From: Bacillus sp. (in: firmicutes) | Lineage (GTDB): Bacteria > Bacillota > Bacilli > Bacillales > Bacillaceae_J | Assembly: GCA_012842745.1 (NCBI GenBank) | Contig: DUSF01000035.1 | Span: 248,001 to 312,000, forward strand | Length of the DNA: 64,000 nt | Direction of reading: 5' to 3' | In this document: piece by piece, positions 17,089 through 26,755 of the stretch | Layout of the letters: every line of letters starts with the position of its first letter | How positions within the stretch are numbered: position 1 is the stretch's first letter | Position numbers and translations under genes: made by a program | The notes under the pieces: generated by a model | Databases searched by the model: none | What the model saw: the letters and a program-made list of their open reading frames with translations, nothing else | What the model was told of the DNA's origin: nothing

Positions 17089-19293
17089 TTATTTTACAAC
17101 TAAATCATCAGCGATAACTTGTAAGCGATTAACCCTTGGCAATGAGCTTAGCTGGTCGGTAATTACGCGGTTGTCATATTCCACATAGAAACGCGATCGT
17201 TTCCCTTTGGAGTCAGGGTGATCGAAATATGCTAAATTCTTTGCTTGATTGATTGCACCTTCATTCTTTGGATTGAAATTGTAGCGGATTGCATTAATTA
17301 TAAGCTGTTCTCGAGCGAATACTCCGCCTTCTATTTGAAAATGGGAGCCAACACCATAGAGAGTGGCATTTTTATCGGTATAGAAAAATCCTTTTAAATT
17401 AGGTTTTTCATTAATAAGTGTAACAAGCTCCTTGCTAAAAGGGGCTACACTATAATCAACATCGTCGTACTCGTTGATTCGAACGATTTTTAATTCTCCA
17501 TTGCTAATAAGAACAAGTTGCTTTCTTTTTGAATTAGGATCCAACGGGTCGTCCGTTGGGTCATCCAAAGCACCATCGATATTGACATTATCAATCATGG
17601 TTGTTCCTGTAACATAAATTGTAGCATCAAAATTAATAAATTCTTTATTACCACTATCACTTTTGATATATAAATCTCCATTTACAAGAATGTTACCTTT
17701 TATAATAACAGGATTGTCTTCAGAGCCACCATTAATTTCAAGCGAACCATTGATGACTAACCATCCTTTCTCATGATTATCATCATTTTTTAATAATAAC
17801 CCATCAGTTGGTAAATATTTAGTCAATTTTAGGATATTATCTGTTTCGTCTGCACTAGCATTCTTTTTGTACTTATTTAGAAGTTCAGGAGCACCGCCTT
17901 CAGTTTTCTTATCGATATTCGTAAAAAATAGAGTGTTTGATGTCCCATTTATATCTTTAGTAAAAAGGTAATAATTATTTCCATTGTATGTCTCAAGCAT
18001 TGATTCTTCGAGTAAAAATAATTTTTTTTCTGTTGGTTTTTCATTATGCTTGCATGTAAACTTTGGATTTTGAAACATATCACTAAGTTCATTTGTTCTA
18101 ATGTTTTCATCTCCGGTAATAATAGCGCTAATATAAGTAAACTCACTTGATGGACTCCGATAATTTTCAACAAGTGCATCTGTTTCAATTAAGGCATTAT
18201 AAAATGAAGATGTACTATACCCAGAACAATCTAAATCACTATAAGAGGGATTTTCATCAAGTGTACCATCAGCTTTTAAAGAAATTGGTGGTGCACCAGA
18301 TTCAGTCCATTTAAGAGAAAATGTTTCAGGAAAGCTCATATCTACAAAGTTTGAGCCAACAGATTTTATAACAGGGATGCCCTTGATGCCGTCATCTTTT
18401 TCCTTGAATACCCCTTCATAAAAAGGGGCTTTTTCAGGTGTACTTTCACGTTTATTAATAACTTTAGTCGTATACAAAGTACCAAAAATACTTGGACCGT
18501 GAAATAGCCCAGTTTCATCTGGTGGTTTTGGCATTCCAGTAATAGCATCTATATCAATATATTTCGCTCTACTATGAAGTTCCAATGTTGGTGCAAACAC
18601 ATTGCCGATAATATCGGGTGAGCCGTTAATTACAAGGGCACTTAAAGGGTTGCCAAAATCATCCTTTATATTATTAGTAGTGCCTGATTCCTTCCCATAC
18701 GCCCCAACTGCATAATTTAGAAAGCTTGGTGTCGGTGATAAAATGACATTTTGAGTGGCTTTTCTTTCAATTGTTGGATTGTTTGCCTCGGTACCTTTAT
18801 AAGTAACCGTAATTTTAAAGACTCTTAAATAATTATCTTTCTTAAAGGATATTTCATCAGTAATGTTATAATCTCCGTAATTACCTTCTTCTATCTTGAC
18901 TTCATAATCTGGACTGCTAAAAGCGTTTTCTGTATCGGTTTTTTCAATATATAACTGAACATCATAGTTGGTTCCGCTATCAGATGGCTTTTCCTTTTTT
19001 AGCATGTCTTTAATTGGACCGTTTTTATCTATGTTTTCCTGCAATTTAACTAATACTTCACTTATGATTACTTTTGCACTTAAGGTTGTATCAATGTCTA
19101 GCTCTCTTATTTCCGTGCGCTTTACATTGTTAATTGAAGCACCTAAAACAGCTAAGCCAAGTACAGAGAAAATTAATGAAATTAATAGTACAAGAACTAA
19201 ACTTGACCCTTTTTCGTTCAGATTATTACAAAATAATTGCCGAACATGATTTTTACGATTGAGTGTAGGCCAGATTTTTCTGTTTTTGGACAT
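17089..19293 (-). CDS. Giant PilX-like minor prepilin with beta-helix-like body
   Basis: A 734-residue protein with a type IV prepilin-like start: a basic leader ending NEKG followed by SSLVLVLLISLIFSVLG. The usual Glu at position 5 of the mature chain is absent (Leu), as in PilX/GspK-type tip pilins. The long extracellular body has no family I can name; a stretch around residues 515-580 (WLVINGSLEIN, VIIKGNILVNGDLYIKSD) looks like short repeating beta strands, as in beta-helix or polymer-forming domains. AAAGGAGG precedes the ATG. It is the last of three minor-pilin genes on the minus strand, 14 bases after its neighbour, and probably caps or decorates the pilus tip. Confidence 0.75.
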   Translation of the reverse strand: MSKNRKIWPTLNRKNHVRQLFCNNLNEKGSSLVLVLLISLIFSVLGLAVLGASINNVKRTEIRELDIDTTLSAKVIISEVLVKLQENIDKNGPIKDMLKKEKPSDSGTNYDVQLYIEKTDTENAFSSPDYEVKIEEGNYGDYNITDEISFKKDNYLRVFKITVTYKGTEANNPTIERKATQNVILSPTPSFLNYAVGAYGKESGTTNNIKDDFGNPLSALVINGSPDIIGNVFAPTLELHSRAKYIDIDAITGMPKPPDETGLFHGPSIFGTLYTTKVINKRESTPEKAPFYEGVFKEKDDGIKGIPVIKSVGSNFVDMSFPETFSLKWTESGAPPISLKADGTLDENPSYSDLDCSGYSTSSFYNALIETDALVENYRSPSSEFTYISAIITGDENIRTNELSDMFQNPKFTCKHNEKPTEKKLFLLEESMLETYNGNNYYLFTKDINGTSNTLFFTNIDKKTEGGAPELLNKYKKNASADETDNILKLTKYLPTDGLLLKNDDNHEKGWLVINGSLEINGGSEDNPVIIKGNILVNGDLYIKSDSGNKEFINFDATIYVTGTTMIDNVNIDGALDDPTDDPLDPNSKRKQLVLISNGELKIVRINEYDDVDYSVAPFSKELVTLINEKPNLKGFFYTDKNATLYGVGSHFQIEGGVFAREQLIINAIRYNFNPKNEGAINQAKNLAYFDHPDSKGKRSRFYVEYDNRVITDQLSSLPRVNRLQVIADDLVVK

Positions 19294-19307
19294 ATTTATT
19301 CCCTCCT

Positions 19308-20096
19308 TTAAAACCCAAATTGGCTTTTTAAATGTAATTTGTACTTATCGTTTTCCAACCCTGCTCTTCTAATGACGAGTGAAATATCAACAATGCCATT
19401 TTCACATTTTTTATTAAAAAATTTTTCCTCAGCTGTACCGATTTTATCAGGATCTATGACAACTGATGAAGAATAAGAGCAGGTAGCATTAATTTCAGAA
19501 ACAGGTGCTGGAATATATGGCGATGGGCTTGTCGAATTTATTATAACAAAATCATATTTTTCGGAATTGAATTGTTCCTTTGAGTCTGCTATCAGTGGGC
19601 CGATGCTGATTTTATTATTACTATCTCTTATAGCTTCGTATTTCTCAATCACAACATTATTTACCTTATTGCCGTCAGCTTTCGTTTTTTCGATAATTTT
19701 AATTTGTGTGATTGTTTTATCGTTCTCTTTTAATTCACTAGAGTTCGCGATTTTAACATTATCATTAGTGCCCCCAGAGATTTTTATAGCCTCTGTACTA
19801 TGAATTTCGATGCAGATGTTTTCTCCGTCATGTGGCGGTAATGATGTTTTTGAATCATCGCATACTTTAATATCACTAATTTCAGATGAATTGAGTGTTT
19901 GCATAATCCGTGTTATTACATAATCTGCTTCATCTTTGAGGACTTGTTTGATTCCTATTTCTTCATATGTTCTTATCCCTACAAGCAGCAACCCGTAGGC
20001 AACTCCTAAAACCATTGTACTAATAATAATCGCTAATAGTAATTCAAGAAGTGTAACGCCATCGCTATTACGTATCAATTTAACGATATGCTTCAT
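19308..20096 (-). CDS. Minor prepilin (PilW/PulJ-like)
   Basis: A 262-residue prepilin with the class III signal SDG|VTLLELLLAIIIST, including Glu at mature position 5, followed by a single hydrophobic helix. The rest is an extracellular domain with paired cysteines (KVCDD, ENICIE, ATCSY, KKCEN). The start ATG at 20096 has AAGGGG nine bases upstream and overlaps the end of the preceding gene by 17 bases. PilD should cleave the leader. It is the middle gene of the minor-pilin operon. Confidence 0.8.
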   Translation of the reverse strand: MKHIVKLIRNSDGVTLLELLLAIIISTMVLGVAYGLLLVGIRTYEEIGIKQVLKDEADYVITRIMQTLNSSEISDIKVCDDSKTSLPPHDGENICIEIHSTEAIKISGGTNDNVKIANSSELKENDKTITQIKIIEKTKADGNKVNNVVIEKYEAIRDSNNKISIGPLIADSKEQFNSEKYDFVIINSTSPSPYIPAPVSEINATCSYSSSVVIDPDKIGTAEEKFFNKKCENGIVDISLVIRRAGLENDKYKLHLKSQFGF

Positions 20097-20859
20097 TAGA
20101 GATAACCCCTTCAAATACAATATTTTCCTTATTCTCATCCCAATTAACGACAACAAACACTTGCATTAATTGTTTTTCATAAACAGATGTCTTTCCATTT
20201 AAAAGGTCCTCAATATCTGTAGTAAGATTTGGGTTATTTTTTTCTTTAAGTAATTTGATTAGTTCTTTAGGTATGTCGCTCTTATAATAATTTGTTAAAT
20301 AAACCTTTACGATCTGGTTATCATCTGTTTTTTCTTTATAAAAAGGTTTGCCGTTAATTTCTGGGCTTAGGACATTCATACAAACTTTTCCTGTTATATC
20401 AGACCCATTGCTAAATAAGGACAAATCTTCATCTGAATTATTAAACTTTGAATTTGTGAAATTGGTCAAATCAATATTGATTGTAGATTGCTTTGCTGCT
20501 GATAAATCACGATTTCCATCCGCATCAATTGTTACTGACGATGCATCAATTGTCCCATCATCATCAAAAAAACAATACCGCCAGTCCAATGTTGCAAACA
20601 GATCACTTTCTTGCTGTAAAAACGCATACATATTTTGGAAGTTTTGTTTCTCCATATAGTTCACAACATTTCTACCAACATTAATGGCAATTGTTTTGTC
20701 CTGGCTATGCATCGTATACTTGTAAGCTTGCAAAAAGAATCCCATTAATGGAAAAACAATGACAAAAATAAGTGTAATAGAAAGCAAGACTTCTACTAAA
20801 GTGAATCCATTTTTATTTTTGACAAAGGTAAGGTTAAACGAGCATTTTTCGTTGCCCAA
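20080..20859 (-). CDS. Minor prepilin (PilV/PulI-like)
   Basis: A 259-residue prepilin with leader KNKNG|FTLVEVLLSITLIFV and Glu at mature position 5. The start is TTG 20859, with AAGGGG six bases upstream. The extracellular part is acidic and Asn/Asp-rich, with no named domain. It is the first gene of a three-gene minus-strand operon, divergent from the main pilus operon. Minor pilins of this type usually prime assembly and form the pilus tip complex. Confidence 0.8.
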   Translation of the reverse strand: MGNEKCSFNLTFVKNKNGFTLVEVLLSITLIFVIVFPLMGFFLQAYKYTMHSQDKTIAINVGRNVVNYMEKQNFQNMYAFLQQESDLFATLDWRYCFFDDDGTIDASSVTIDADGNRDLSAAKQSTINIDLTNFTNSKFNNSDEDLSLFSNGSDITGKVCMNVLSPEINGKPFYKEKTDDNQIVKVYLTNYYKSDIPKELIKLLKEKNNPNLTTDIEDLLNGKTSVYEKQLMQVFVVVNWDENKENIVFEGVISNEAYR

Positions 20860-21092
20860 GGATGTCCCCTTCTTTCCTTAAATTTCAATACTTTTTTGAA
20901 TATGTGATTTTCGTCACAAATTGTTAACAAAGGTAGAACTTTATCTAAAATTGCTTTTAAATTTCCAATTTTTATTATACAATAAATTGCGAATGAATAA
21001 ATGTCATTTTAAAATCATTCGACTAAGCATGGAATAGTTTTCAATATTTGGTCAAATTTCCTAACAAATTTAAATGAAAGCAGGTGATAAAA
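20860..21092. promoter_or_regulatory. Divergent promoter region of the two pilus operons
   Basis: This 230-base region separates the minor-pilin operon (minus) from the main pilus operon (plus). On the minus strand a TATAAT hexamer (20974-20979) has a poor TTTATT -35 box 16 bases upstream. No equally clear plus-strand promoter was fixed. The shared region offers a place for joint control. Confidence 0.4.
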
Positions 21093-22829
21093 TTGGTAGT
21101 TTTCATTGTTGGCTTCATCCTTGTTTTAATTCTTATTCCTATTTTATATTTTATTCCTCTTAACTTTAATAAGAAGGAAAAAGTGATGATTGCTGTCTTA
21201 TCCTTTATACTCGCGGAAATTGGTTTGTTTGCAAATAAGTATCTTCCTATGTGGCAAGCAATTATTGTATTGTTATTATTAGTTTTAGTTGCTACTTATT
21301 TTTTCGGAACAAGGCTAAAATCGAGCTTAGGAAAAGTCGGAATGGGAAAACGAAATGCACTTGTTGAGCAAGGTGATTGTGTTGATTCATCTGAAAACAA
21401 TTCGAAAAACAGAGATAAGCTAGAAGAAGAGGAGCAAAATAAAGATTTCGGTGATTTTCATTTAGGCCAAGATGCGATTGATAGATTACTATTAAAAAAA
21501 GTGCAGCCGAAATCTAATAATGAAGTGGAGCATCTGCCTGAACTAACCAGCAACATTGCAACTGAGGAATCTCAAGAAGCCCAAGAACAAGAACTAGCGA
21601 AGGATGCTCATACTCTTTCTCCAATAGATTCATTAGTCCCTTTGAAAGAAGGAAATGATGAAGAACAAAGCGGGGTTATTGAAGATTCTTATAATAATGC
21701 AGAATTGTTCTCTGATTTTGATGATATTCCAAAAGCGGAAAAAGCGGTAGCAAGCCAAGATGATGAACAACAAAATGAAAATGGTCAGCTTGAAATTGAT
21801 GTATATAATCCTTCAATGGGGGAAAATAGCCAACAAGAACAACTTGAAAAAAGAGAACAAAGTAAAGCTTCTCAAGAAGATAATGAAATATTGCAACAAG
21901 ATATAATCGATGTTCCAACTGAAGACGGAGTCCAAAATGAACTACATAAGCTTGAAGAAGAATTAACACTGAATCAATATTCAAAAGTTGATCTCGAAGA
22001 TTTATTATCAGGACAACGCAATGATAATGATAGCGAAGGTGTAGAAGAGCCAACTGCTGATTCAACCATTCACGTTGATTCTTCTGATGAAGACGATATG
22101 GAGCTATTGCAACGACGTGCTTCATTGTTTGCTGAACTTGATGGCGAAGGAGAAGCAATTATTGAAGATGCAGACATTTTGGCTCAACTTGATACAAATG
22201 AAACAACTGATTTAGAAGGTACCGAAGAAATAGAAACTATTGAAGCTATTGAAAGCGACAATGAAGATAATAAAGATGATTATACTATTGAAATTATTGA
22301 AGATACAGATCCTCTAATTATGGAGCAATTAATAGCTGCAATCTCTGAAACTATTAGTAATGATCAAGAAGAATTTGGTGAAAATGAAGAGCAGGAACAC
22401 GTTGAACAAACAACACTACAACAAGAAGGAATTGAAGAAACAATTGAGGAAATAATGTATAATTATGATAATACCGCTACTGGTTTAGATGGCGAGGAAG
22501 ATAGTACAATTAGTAATGTTGAAAATCTGGCAAATACACAAGGAAGTACAAAGACACAGCAGCAAATATTGCATACAATGGTACAGTTTATTGAATTATC
22601 TAAAGCTCAATTATCAGTAGAAGAGTACGAAGAGCTTATCCGTGCCCATATGGCGGCGGAGCTCTCTGACCATGATTATTTTATTTTTTCGTATTTGTTA
22701 ATTGAACATTACATTTTACAAGGGCAGTACGATAAATTAACAGCTTTATTGCAAGAACTTAAAGCCCGATTTTCTAAATACCCAGTTTTAAACCAACAAA
22801 TTCAATATCTTTTTGAAAGATATTGCTAA
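21093..22829 (+). CDS. Acidic membrane protein of the pilus locus, unknown function
   Basis: I do not recognise this 578-residue protein. The TTG at 21093 is preferred because AGGTG lies at the right distance; a GTG at 21084 is also possible but would be embedded in that site. The first 75 residues hold two or three transmembrane helices. A region of about 380 residues follows that is extremely rich in Glu, Asp, Gln and Asn and probably disordered and cytoplasmic. The last 90 residues (from about KTQQQILHTMVQ) are predicted helical and ordered, resembling TPR-like helices. It is the first gene of the plus-strand pilus operon. Confidence 0.6.
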   Translation: MVVFIVGFILVLILIPILYFIPLNFNKKEKVMIAVLSFILAEIGLFANKYLPMWQAIIVLLLLVLVATYFFGTRLKSSLGKVGMGKRNALVEQGDCVDSSENNSKNRDKLEEEEQNKDFGDFHLGQDAIDRLLLKKVQPKSNNEVEHLPELTSNIATEESQEAQEQELAKDAHTLSPIDSLVPLKEGNDEEQSGVIEDSYNNAELFSDFDDIPKAEKAVASQDDEQQNENGQLEIDVYNPSMGENSQQEQLEKREQSKASQEDNEILQQDIIDVPTEDGVQNELHKLEEELTLNQYSKVDLEDLLSGQRNDNDSEGVEEPTADSTIHVDSSDEDDMELLQRRASLFAELDGEGEAIIEDADILAQLDTNETTDLEGTEEIETIEAIESDNEDNKDDYTIEIIEDTDPLIMEQLIAAISETISNDQEEFGENEEQEHVEQTTLQQEGIEETIEEIMYNYDNTATGLDGEEDSTISNVENLANTQGSTKTQQQILHTMVQFIELSKAQLSVEEYEELIRAHMAAELSDHDYFIFSYLLIEHYILQGQYDKLTALLQELKARFSKYPVLNQQIQYLFERYC

Positions 22830-22908
22830 ATGCCACATGATATTAAACTTTATAGAATAAAAGACAGCAAAGATAGGCGAATTTTTTAGAAAAGGTATGG
22901 TGAATAAA

Positions 22909-23745
22909 ATGAAAAAAAGTAGTCAAATATTAGGTCTACCAATTATTAGTATTATCGATGGTTTAGAAATCGGAATCGTGAAATCTCTAGTTATTAATCC
23001 CGATAAAGGCGGTTCAATTGATTTCATTATCATTGAGAAAGAAGATTGGCAAGTAAGTGTTAAAGCGATTCCTTTTAAAAAGGTTGTTGGAATCGGGGAA
23101 TATGCGGTAACAGTACAATCTGAAAGTGTTGTCATTGATTTGAATGAAATCCCGATTGCTAATCAACTTGTTAATAAAAAAATAAAAATAAATGGCTCTA
23201 AAGTAATGACTCAAAAGGGTGAGTTGTTAGGGGAAATCGTCGAATATTATGCTGATGAAGATAACGGTCTAATTTTAGGTGCTTCACTAAGTGTTTCCAA
23301 TCGGGAGGTTATAATTCCCGCAAGTAGTGTTATTACTTATGCAAGGGGCATTATTATCGTGAAGGAAAACGTTTCCAACTACTTCTTAGATACGCCGGAG
23401 CAATTAATTCACGATAATGATAAAAAAGTCGACTCCATTCCAGTTGAACTAGTTGTAAATGATAATGGGAGTGACGGCGTGCTTCTAGTAGATGAGCTTA
23501 CTGAATCATCATCAATAAGCAAGGAACACCAAGAGCCTGTTTCAGATTCAGACCCTATTCAAGCGATTAAAGACCTGCAGTATGAAATCTTAAGAGGCAA
23601 GGTAACGACTAAAGATTTACTTGATTTGGATGGCAATGTACTAATTGCTCAAGGCACGGTTTTAGGAAGGGACGAAATTCTTAAAGCGCAACAATTAGGA
23701 CCAAGCATGGTAATCCAATTATCAATGAATGTTGAAGGCGAGTAA
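22909..23745 (+). CDS. PRC-barrel-like protein
   Basis: A 278-residue soluble protein. The N-terminal 160 residues contain two PRC-barrel-like repeats, beginning SSQILGLPIISIIDGLEIG and INGSKVMTQKGELLGEIVEY. Such barrels bind other proteins or RNA in several unrelated systems. The C-terminal third holds a short acidic linker and a helical segment (IQAIKDLQYEILRGKVTTKD). The start ATG at 22909 is favoured over the ATG at 22897, which sits on top of the ribosome site. It lies between the acidic membrane protein and the VanW-like protein in the pilus operon. A regulatory or assembly role is inferred only from position. Confidence 0.65.
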   Translation: MKKSSQILGLPIISIIDGLEIGIVKSLVINPDKGGSIDFIIIEKEDWQVSVKAIPFKKVVGIGEYAVTVQSESVVIDLNEIPIANQLVNKKIKINGSKVMTQKGELLGEIVEYYADEDNGLILGASLSVSNREVIIPASSVITYARGIIIVKENVSNYFLDTPEQLIHDNDKKVDSIPVELVVNDNGSDGVLLVDELTESSSISKEHQEPVSDSDPIQAIKDLQYEILRGKVTTKDLLDLDGNVLIAQGTVLGRDEILKAQQLGPSMVIQLSMNVEGE

Positions 23746-23761
23746 CCTGTAAGGAGTGTTC

Positions 23762-25048
23762 ATGCTTGTGAGCAAATATTTGAATGTGAAACTATTAGGG
23801 CTATTGATTTGTTGTACTGCGTTTATTTTGGTAATCTCTCAACTAGGTTCAAAAGCATATGAAACTGTATTTAATGGGAAAAACATCGTTTTTTCAAACG
23901 GCACGATGATTAGTACTATCTCCTTAGAAGGCATGACGAAGCAAGAAGCTGAAACGGTATTAATAAATAAAATTCAAGAATGGAGTAAAACAAGTTCTTT
24001 CTCCATTCAATATCAAAATACAGTAACAGAATTACCTGATAATGTTATTAACATCGACGCGAAGGCAAGTATCCAAACAGTAGTGGATGGACAACAAACA
24101 GAGCTTGTCGTTGCGATTGATAAATCGCAAGTCGAAGAGGCTATTAACAAAACGGTTGCCAATCAGGATGTTTTACAAGATATAGACTTTGCTAAGGTTG
24201 AAGAGTCGTTGCTGCACTCAGTGCAGCAATTTCAAAATCAACCAGTTCGTCTTCAACTCTTAGCATATCTAAAAACAGATGGCGAAAATGCAAGTAAAGA
24301 ATTGGCAGTAAGCAGCATAAAAGGGATTGCAAAAGAATATATAAATATTGAAGCAATCCTTGCAGAACAGGAAGAAATTGAAATTGGCGCAAATGAGACC
24401 ATTTCATTTCGGAGTTTGTTTGAAATTAACGAATTTGATAGTGAAGCGTTGAGCATGATTGCTACTGGGATTTATAATGTGATTTTGCCGAGTAATTTCA
24501 CGATTATTGAAAGAAATATTAGTAAACAATTGCCGCCATATAGTGAACTTGGTTTAGAAGCAAAAGTTTCAGATAAAATGGATTTGCTATTTACGAATCC
24601 GAATCCATACCCATACAAACTTACATTTGATTTAGGTAACGATACGCTCCAAGTTAAATTGAGTGGCCCGCCGTTTCCTTATCAATATAGTATAAAAAAA
24701 GAAACGGCATCTTATATACCTAAAACAGTTATCCAATTTTCGGCAAAGCTTTCGCCAACCCAGACGAAAATTCTTGACAATGGAAAAAAGGGCCTTTTAG
24801 CAAAAGTATATCGCGAGGCAAAAGACGATTATGATCAGATTGTTGAAACTACCTTTATTTCTGAAGACTTTTATCCACCAGAATATCGTGTTGCCCAACT
24901 AGGGTTAATGCCGAAAGAAACGAATGAAAATAATAATAACAGAGCCGTAGATTTAGACGACGTGGATAATAGTAGTGAAGATTTAAATAGTACTAACATG
25001 CTATCTGAAGAACAAGACGAAGAAGCATCTTATGAAGAACCGATATGA
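23762..25048 (+). CDS. VanW-like exported protein
   Basis: A 428-residue protein with an N-terminal membrane anchor (about residues 8-28). A segment resembling the peptidoglycan-binding-4 domain found before VanW follows (ISLEGMTKQEAETVLINKI). Residues 225-320 resemble the VanW core: TGIYNVILPSNFTIIERNIS, then YSELGLEAKV and DLLFTNPNPYPY; the Cys found in the classical VanW motif is not present. The C-terminal part resembles a G5-like beta domain. The ATG at 23762 follows AAGGAG by five bases. VanW-type proteins are cell-wall associated, so a role in passing the pilus through peptidoglycan is possible but unproven. Confidence 0.6.
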   Translation: MLVSKYLNVKLLGLLICCTAFILVISQLGSKAYETVFNGKNIVFSNGTMISTISLEGMTKQEAETVLINKIQEWSKTSSFSIQYQNTVTELPDNVINIDAKASIQTVVDGQQTELVVAIDKSQVEEAINKTVANQDVLQDIDFAKVEESLLHSVQQFQNQPVRLQLLAYLKTDGENASKELAVSSIKGIAKEYINIEAILAEQEEIEIGANETISFRSLFEINEFDSEALSMIATGIYNVILPSNFTIIERNISKQLPPYSELGLEAKVSDKMDLLFTNPNPYPYKLTFDLGNDTLQVKLSGPPFPYQYSIKKETASYIPKTVIQFSAKLSPTQTKILDNGKKGLLAKVYREAKDDYDQIVETTFISEDFYPPEYRVAQLGLMPKETNENNNNRAVDLDDVDNSSEDLNSTNMLSEEQDEEASYEEPI

Positions 25049-25075
25049 TTAGCAAAAATGTTAGTAGGTGATACG

Positions 25076-26740
25076 ATGAAAATGAAGCGAAAGCGTTTAG
25101 GTGATTTGTTAGTAGAACATGGCCTTATAACAAATGAGCAGCTTCAAGAGGCCCTAGCAACAAAAGAGAAAGGGCAAAAACTAGGAAATGCACTAATAAA
25201 GAAAGGCTATATTACGGAACAGCAGTTAATTGAGGTGTTGGAATTTCAATTAGGAATTCCACACGTAAGTTTATATCAATATCCAATTGATAAAAGCTTA
25301 ATTAACCTTATTCCAAAAGAATTTGCATCAAGAAATTCGCTTGTTCCATTGAAAAAAAGTGGTGATCGTCTTTATATTGCGATGGCAGATCCAATGGACT
25401 ATATTTCAATCGATGATTTGCGCTTAAGAACTGGATTTCAAATTGAGACGGTAATTGCCACAAAAGAAGATATTCAAAGAACAATTCGTCGCTATTATGA
25501 TTCAGAAGATACATTTGACATTGATGCTAGCGTTACGGGAAATGTAACACCACAAGAAGACGTTGAACAGATAACGGATGAAGATGCTCCAATCGTTAAA
25601 TTAGTAAACCAGCTGTTATTAAATGCTGTTCAACAGCGGGCAAGTGATATTCATATTGACCCACAAGAAGATAAAGTATTATTAAGGTTTCGTGTCGATG
25701 GCGTGTTAAAAACAGAACGAACTTTTCCGAAAAACATTCAAAATGTATTAACAGCAAGAATCAAAATTATGTCAAAGCTTGATATAACCGAAAGTAGGGT
25801 GCCGCAAGATGGTCGTATAAAACGGACAATAGATTTTCGTCCTGTTGATTTGCGGATTTCAACATTACCAACTGTTTATGGTGAAAAGGTCGTAATGCGT
25901 ATCCTTGATTTAGGCAGCGCCTTAGCTGATATTAATAAACTGTCACTTAACAAAATAAATTATAAAAATTTTATGGAATTGATCGAAAGACCAAACGGTA
26001 TCATTCTCATTACAGGGCCAACAGGTTCAGGGAAATCAACGACACTTTATGCCGCTTTGAATCACTTAAACCAGGAAGATACGAATATTATTACTGTTGA
26101 GGATCCTGTTGAGTATCAACTTGCAGGAATTAACCAAGTACAAGTAAATGCAAACGTCGGGATGACATTTGCAAGAGGATTGCGAGCCATTCTTCGGCAA
26201 GACCCTAACATTATCATGATAGGAGAAATTCGTGACCAAGAAACTGCCGAAATTGCCGTTCGTTCCTCTCTTACTGGTCACTTAGTTTTAAGTACAATCC
26301 ACACAAATGATGCGATTAGTACAGTAACGAGATTAATAGATATGGGAATTGAACCGTTTTTAGTGGCTTCTTCATTAGCAGGTGTCCTTTCCCAGCGGCT
26401 TGTCCGCCGTGTTTGTAGAGATTGTGTGGAGACGATAGAGCCAACAAAAAGTGAGTTGCAGCTTTTTGAAAAACGAGGAATCAAGATTGATAAAGTTGCT
26501 AGGGGGAAGGGCTGTGGGCGTTGCAGTATGACAGGCTTTAAAGGGCGCCTTGCTGTTCATGAACTACTAGTAATTGATGATAGAATTCGTCGGATGATTA
26601 TGGATGGAGAAACGAATGCGAAAATTCGCGAACAAGCGATACGAAATAATATGATTTTTCTCCTAGATGATGGACTTTTGAAAGTGAAACAAGGATTAAC
26701 AACAACAGCTGAAATATTAAAAATTGCTTTAAGTGAATAG
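25076..26740 (+). CDS. pilB: Type IV pilus extension ATPase PilB with MshEN domain
   Basis: Hexameric AAA+-like ATPase that powers pilus assembly at the cytoplasmic face. The 554-residue chain starts at ATG 25076 after AGGTGA. Residues 5-60 contain two 24-residue MshEN motifs, beginning RLGDLLVEHGLITNEQL and KLGNALIKKGYITEQQL, the known cyclic-di-GMP-binding fold. The Walker A motif GPTGSGKST is near residue 316, followed by the Asp box, Walker B-region MIGEIRDQETAE and the His box. The zinc site is formed by RRVCRDC and GCGRC near residues 443-482. It opens the pilB-pilT-pilC trio. Confidence 0.95.
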   Translation: MKMKRKRLGDLLVEHGLITNEQLQEALATKEKGQKLGNALIKKGYITEQQLIEVLEFQLGIPHVSLYQYPIDKSLINLIPKEFASRNSLVPLKKSGDRLYIAMADPMDYISIDDLRLRTGFQIETVIATKEDIQRTIRRYYDSEDTFDIDASVTGNVTPQEDVEQITDEDAPIVKLVNQLLLNAVQQRASDIHIDPQEDKVLLRFRVDGVLKTERTFPKNIQNVLTARIKIMSKLDITESRVPQDGRIKRTIDFRPVDLRISTLPTVYGEKVVMRILDLGSALADINKLSLNKINYKNFMELIERPNGIILITGPTGSGKSTTLYAALNHLNQEDTNIITVEDPVEYQLAGINQVQVNANVGMTFARGLRAILRQDPNIIMIGEIRDQETAEIAVRSSLTGHLVLSTIHTNDAISTVTRLIDMGIEPFLVASSLAGVLSQRLVRRVCRDCVETIEPTKSELQLFEKRGIKIDKVARGKGCGRCSMTGFKGRLAVHELLVIDDRIRRMIMDGETNAKIREQAIRNNMIFLLDDGLLKVKQGLTTTAEILKIALSE

Positions 26741-26755
26741 GGTAGGGGATTGGTA

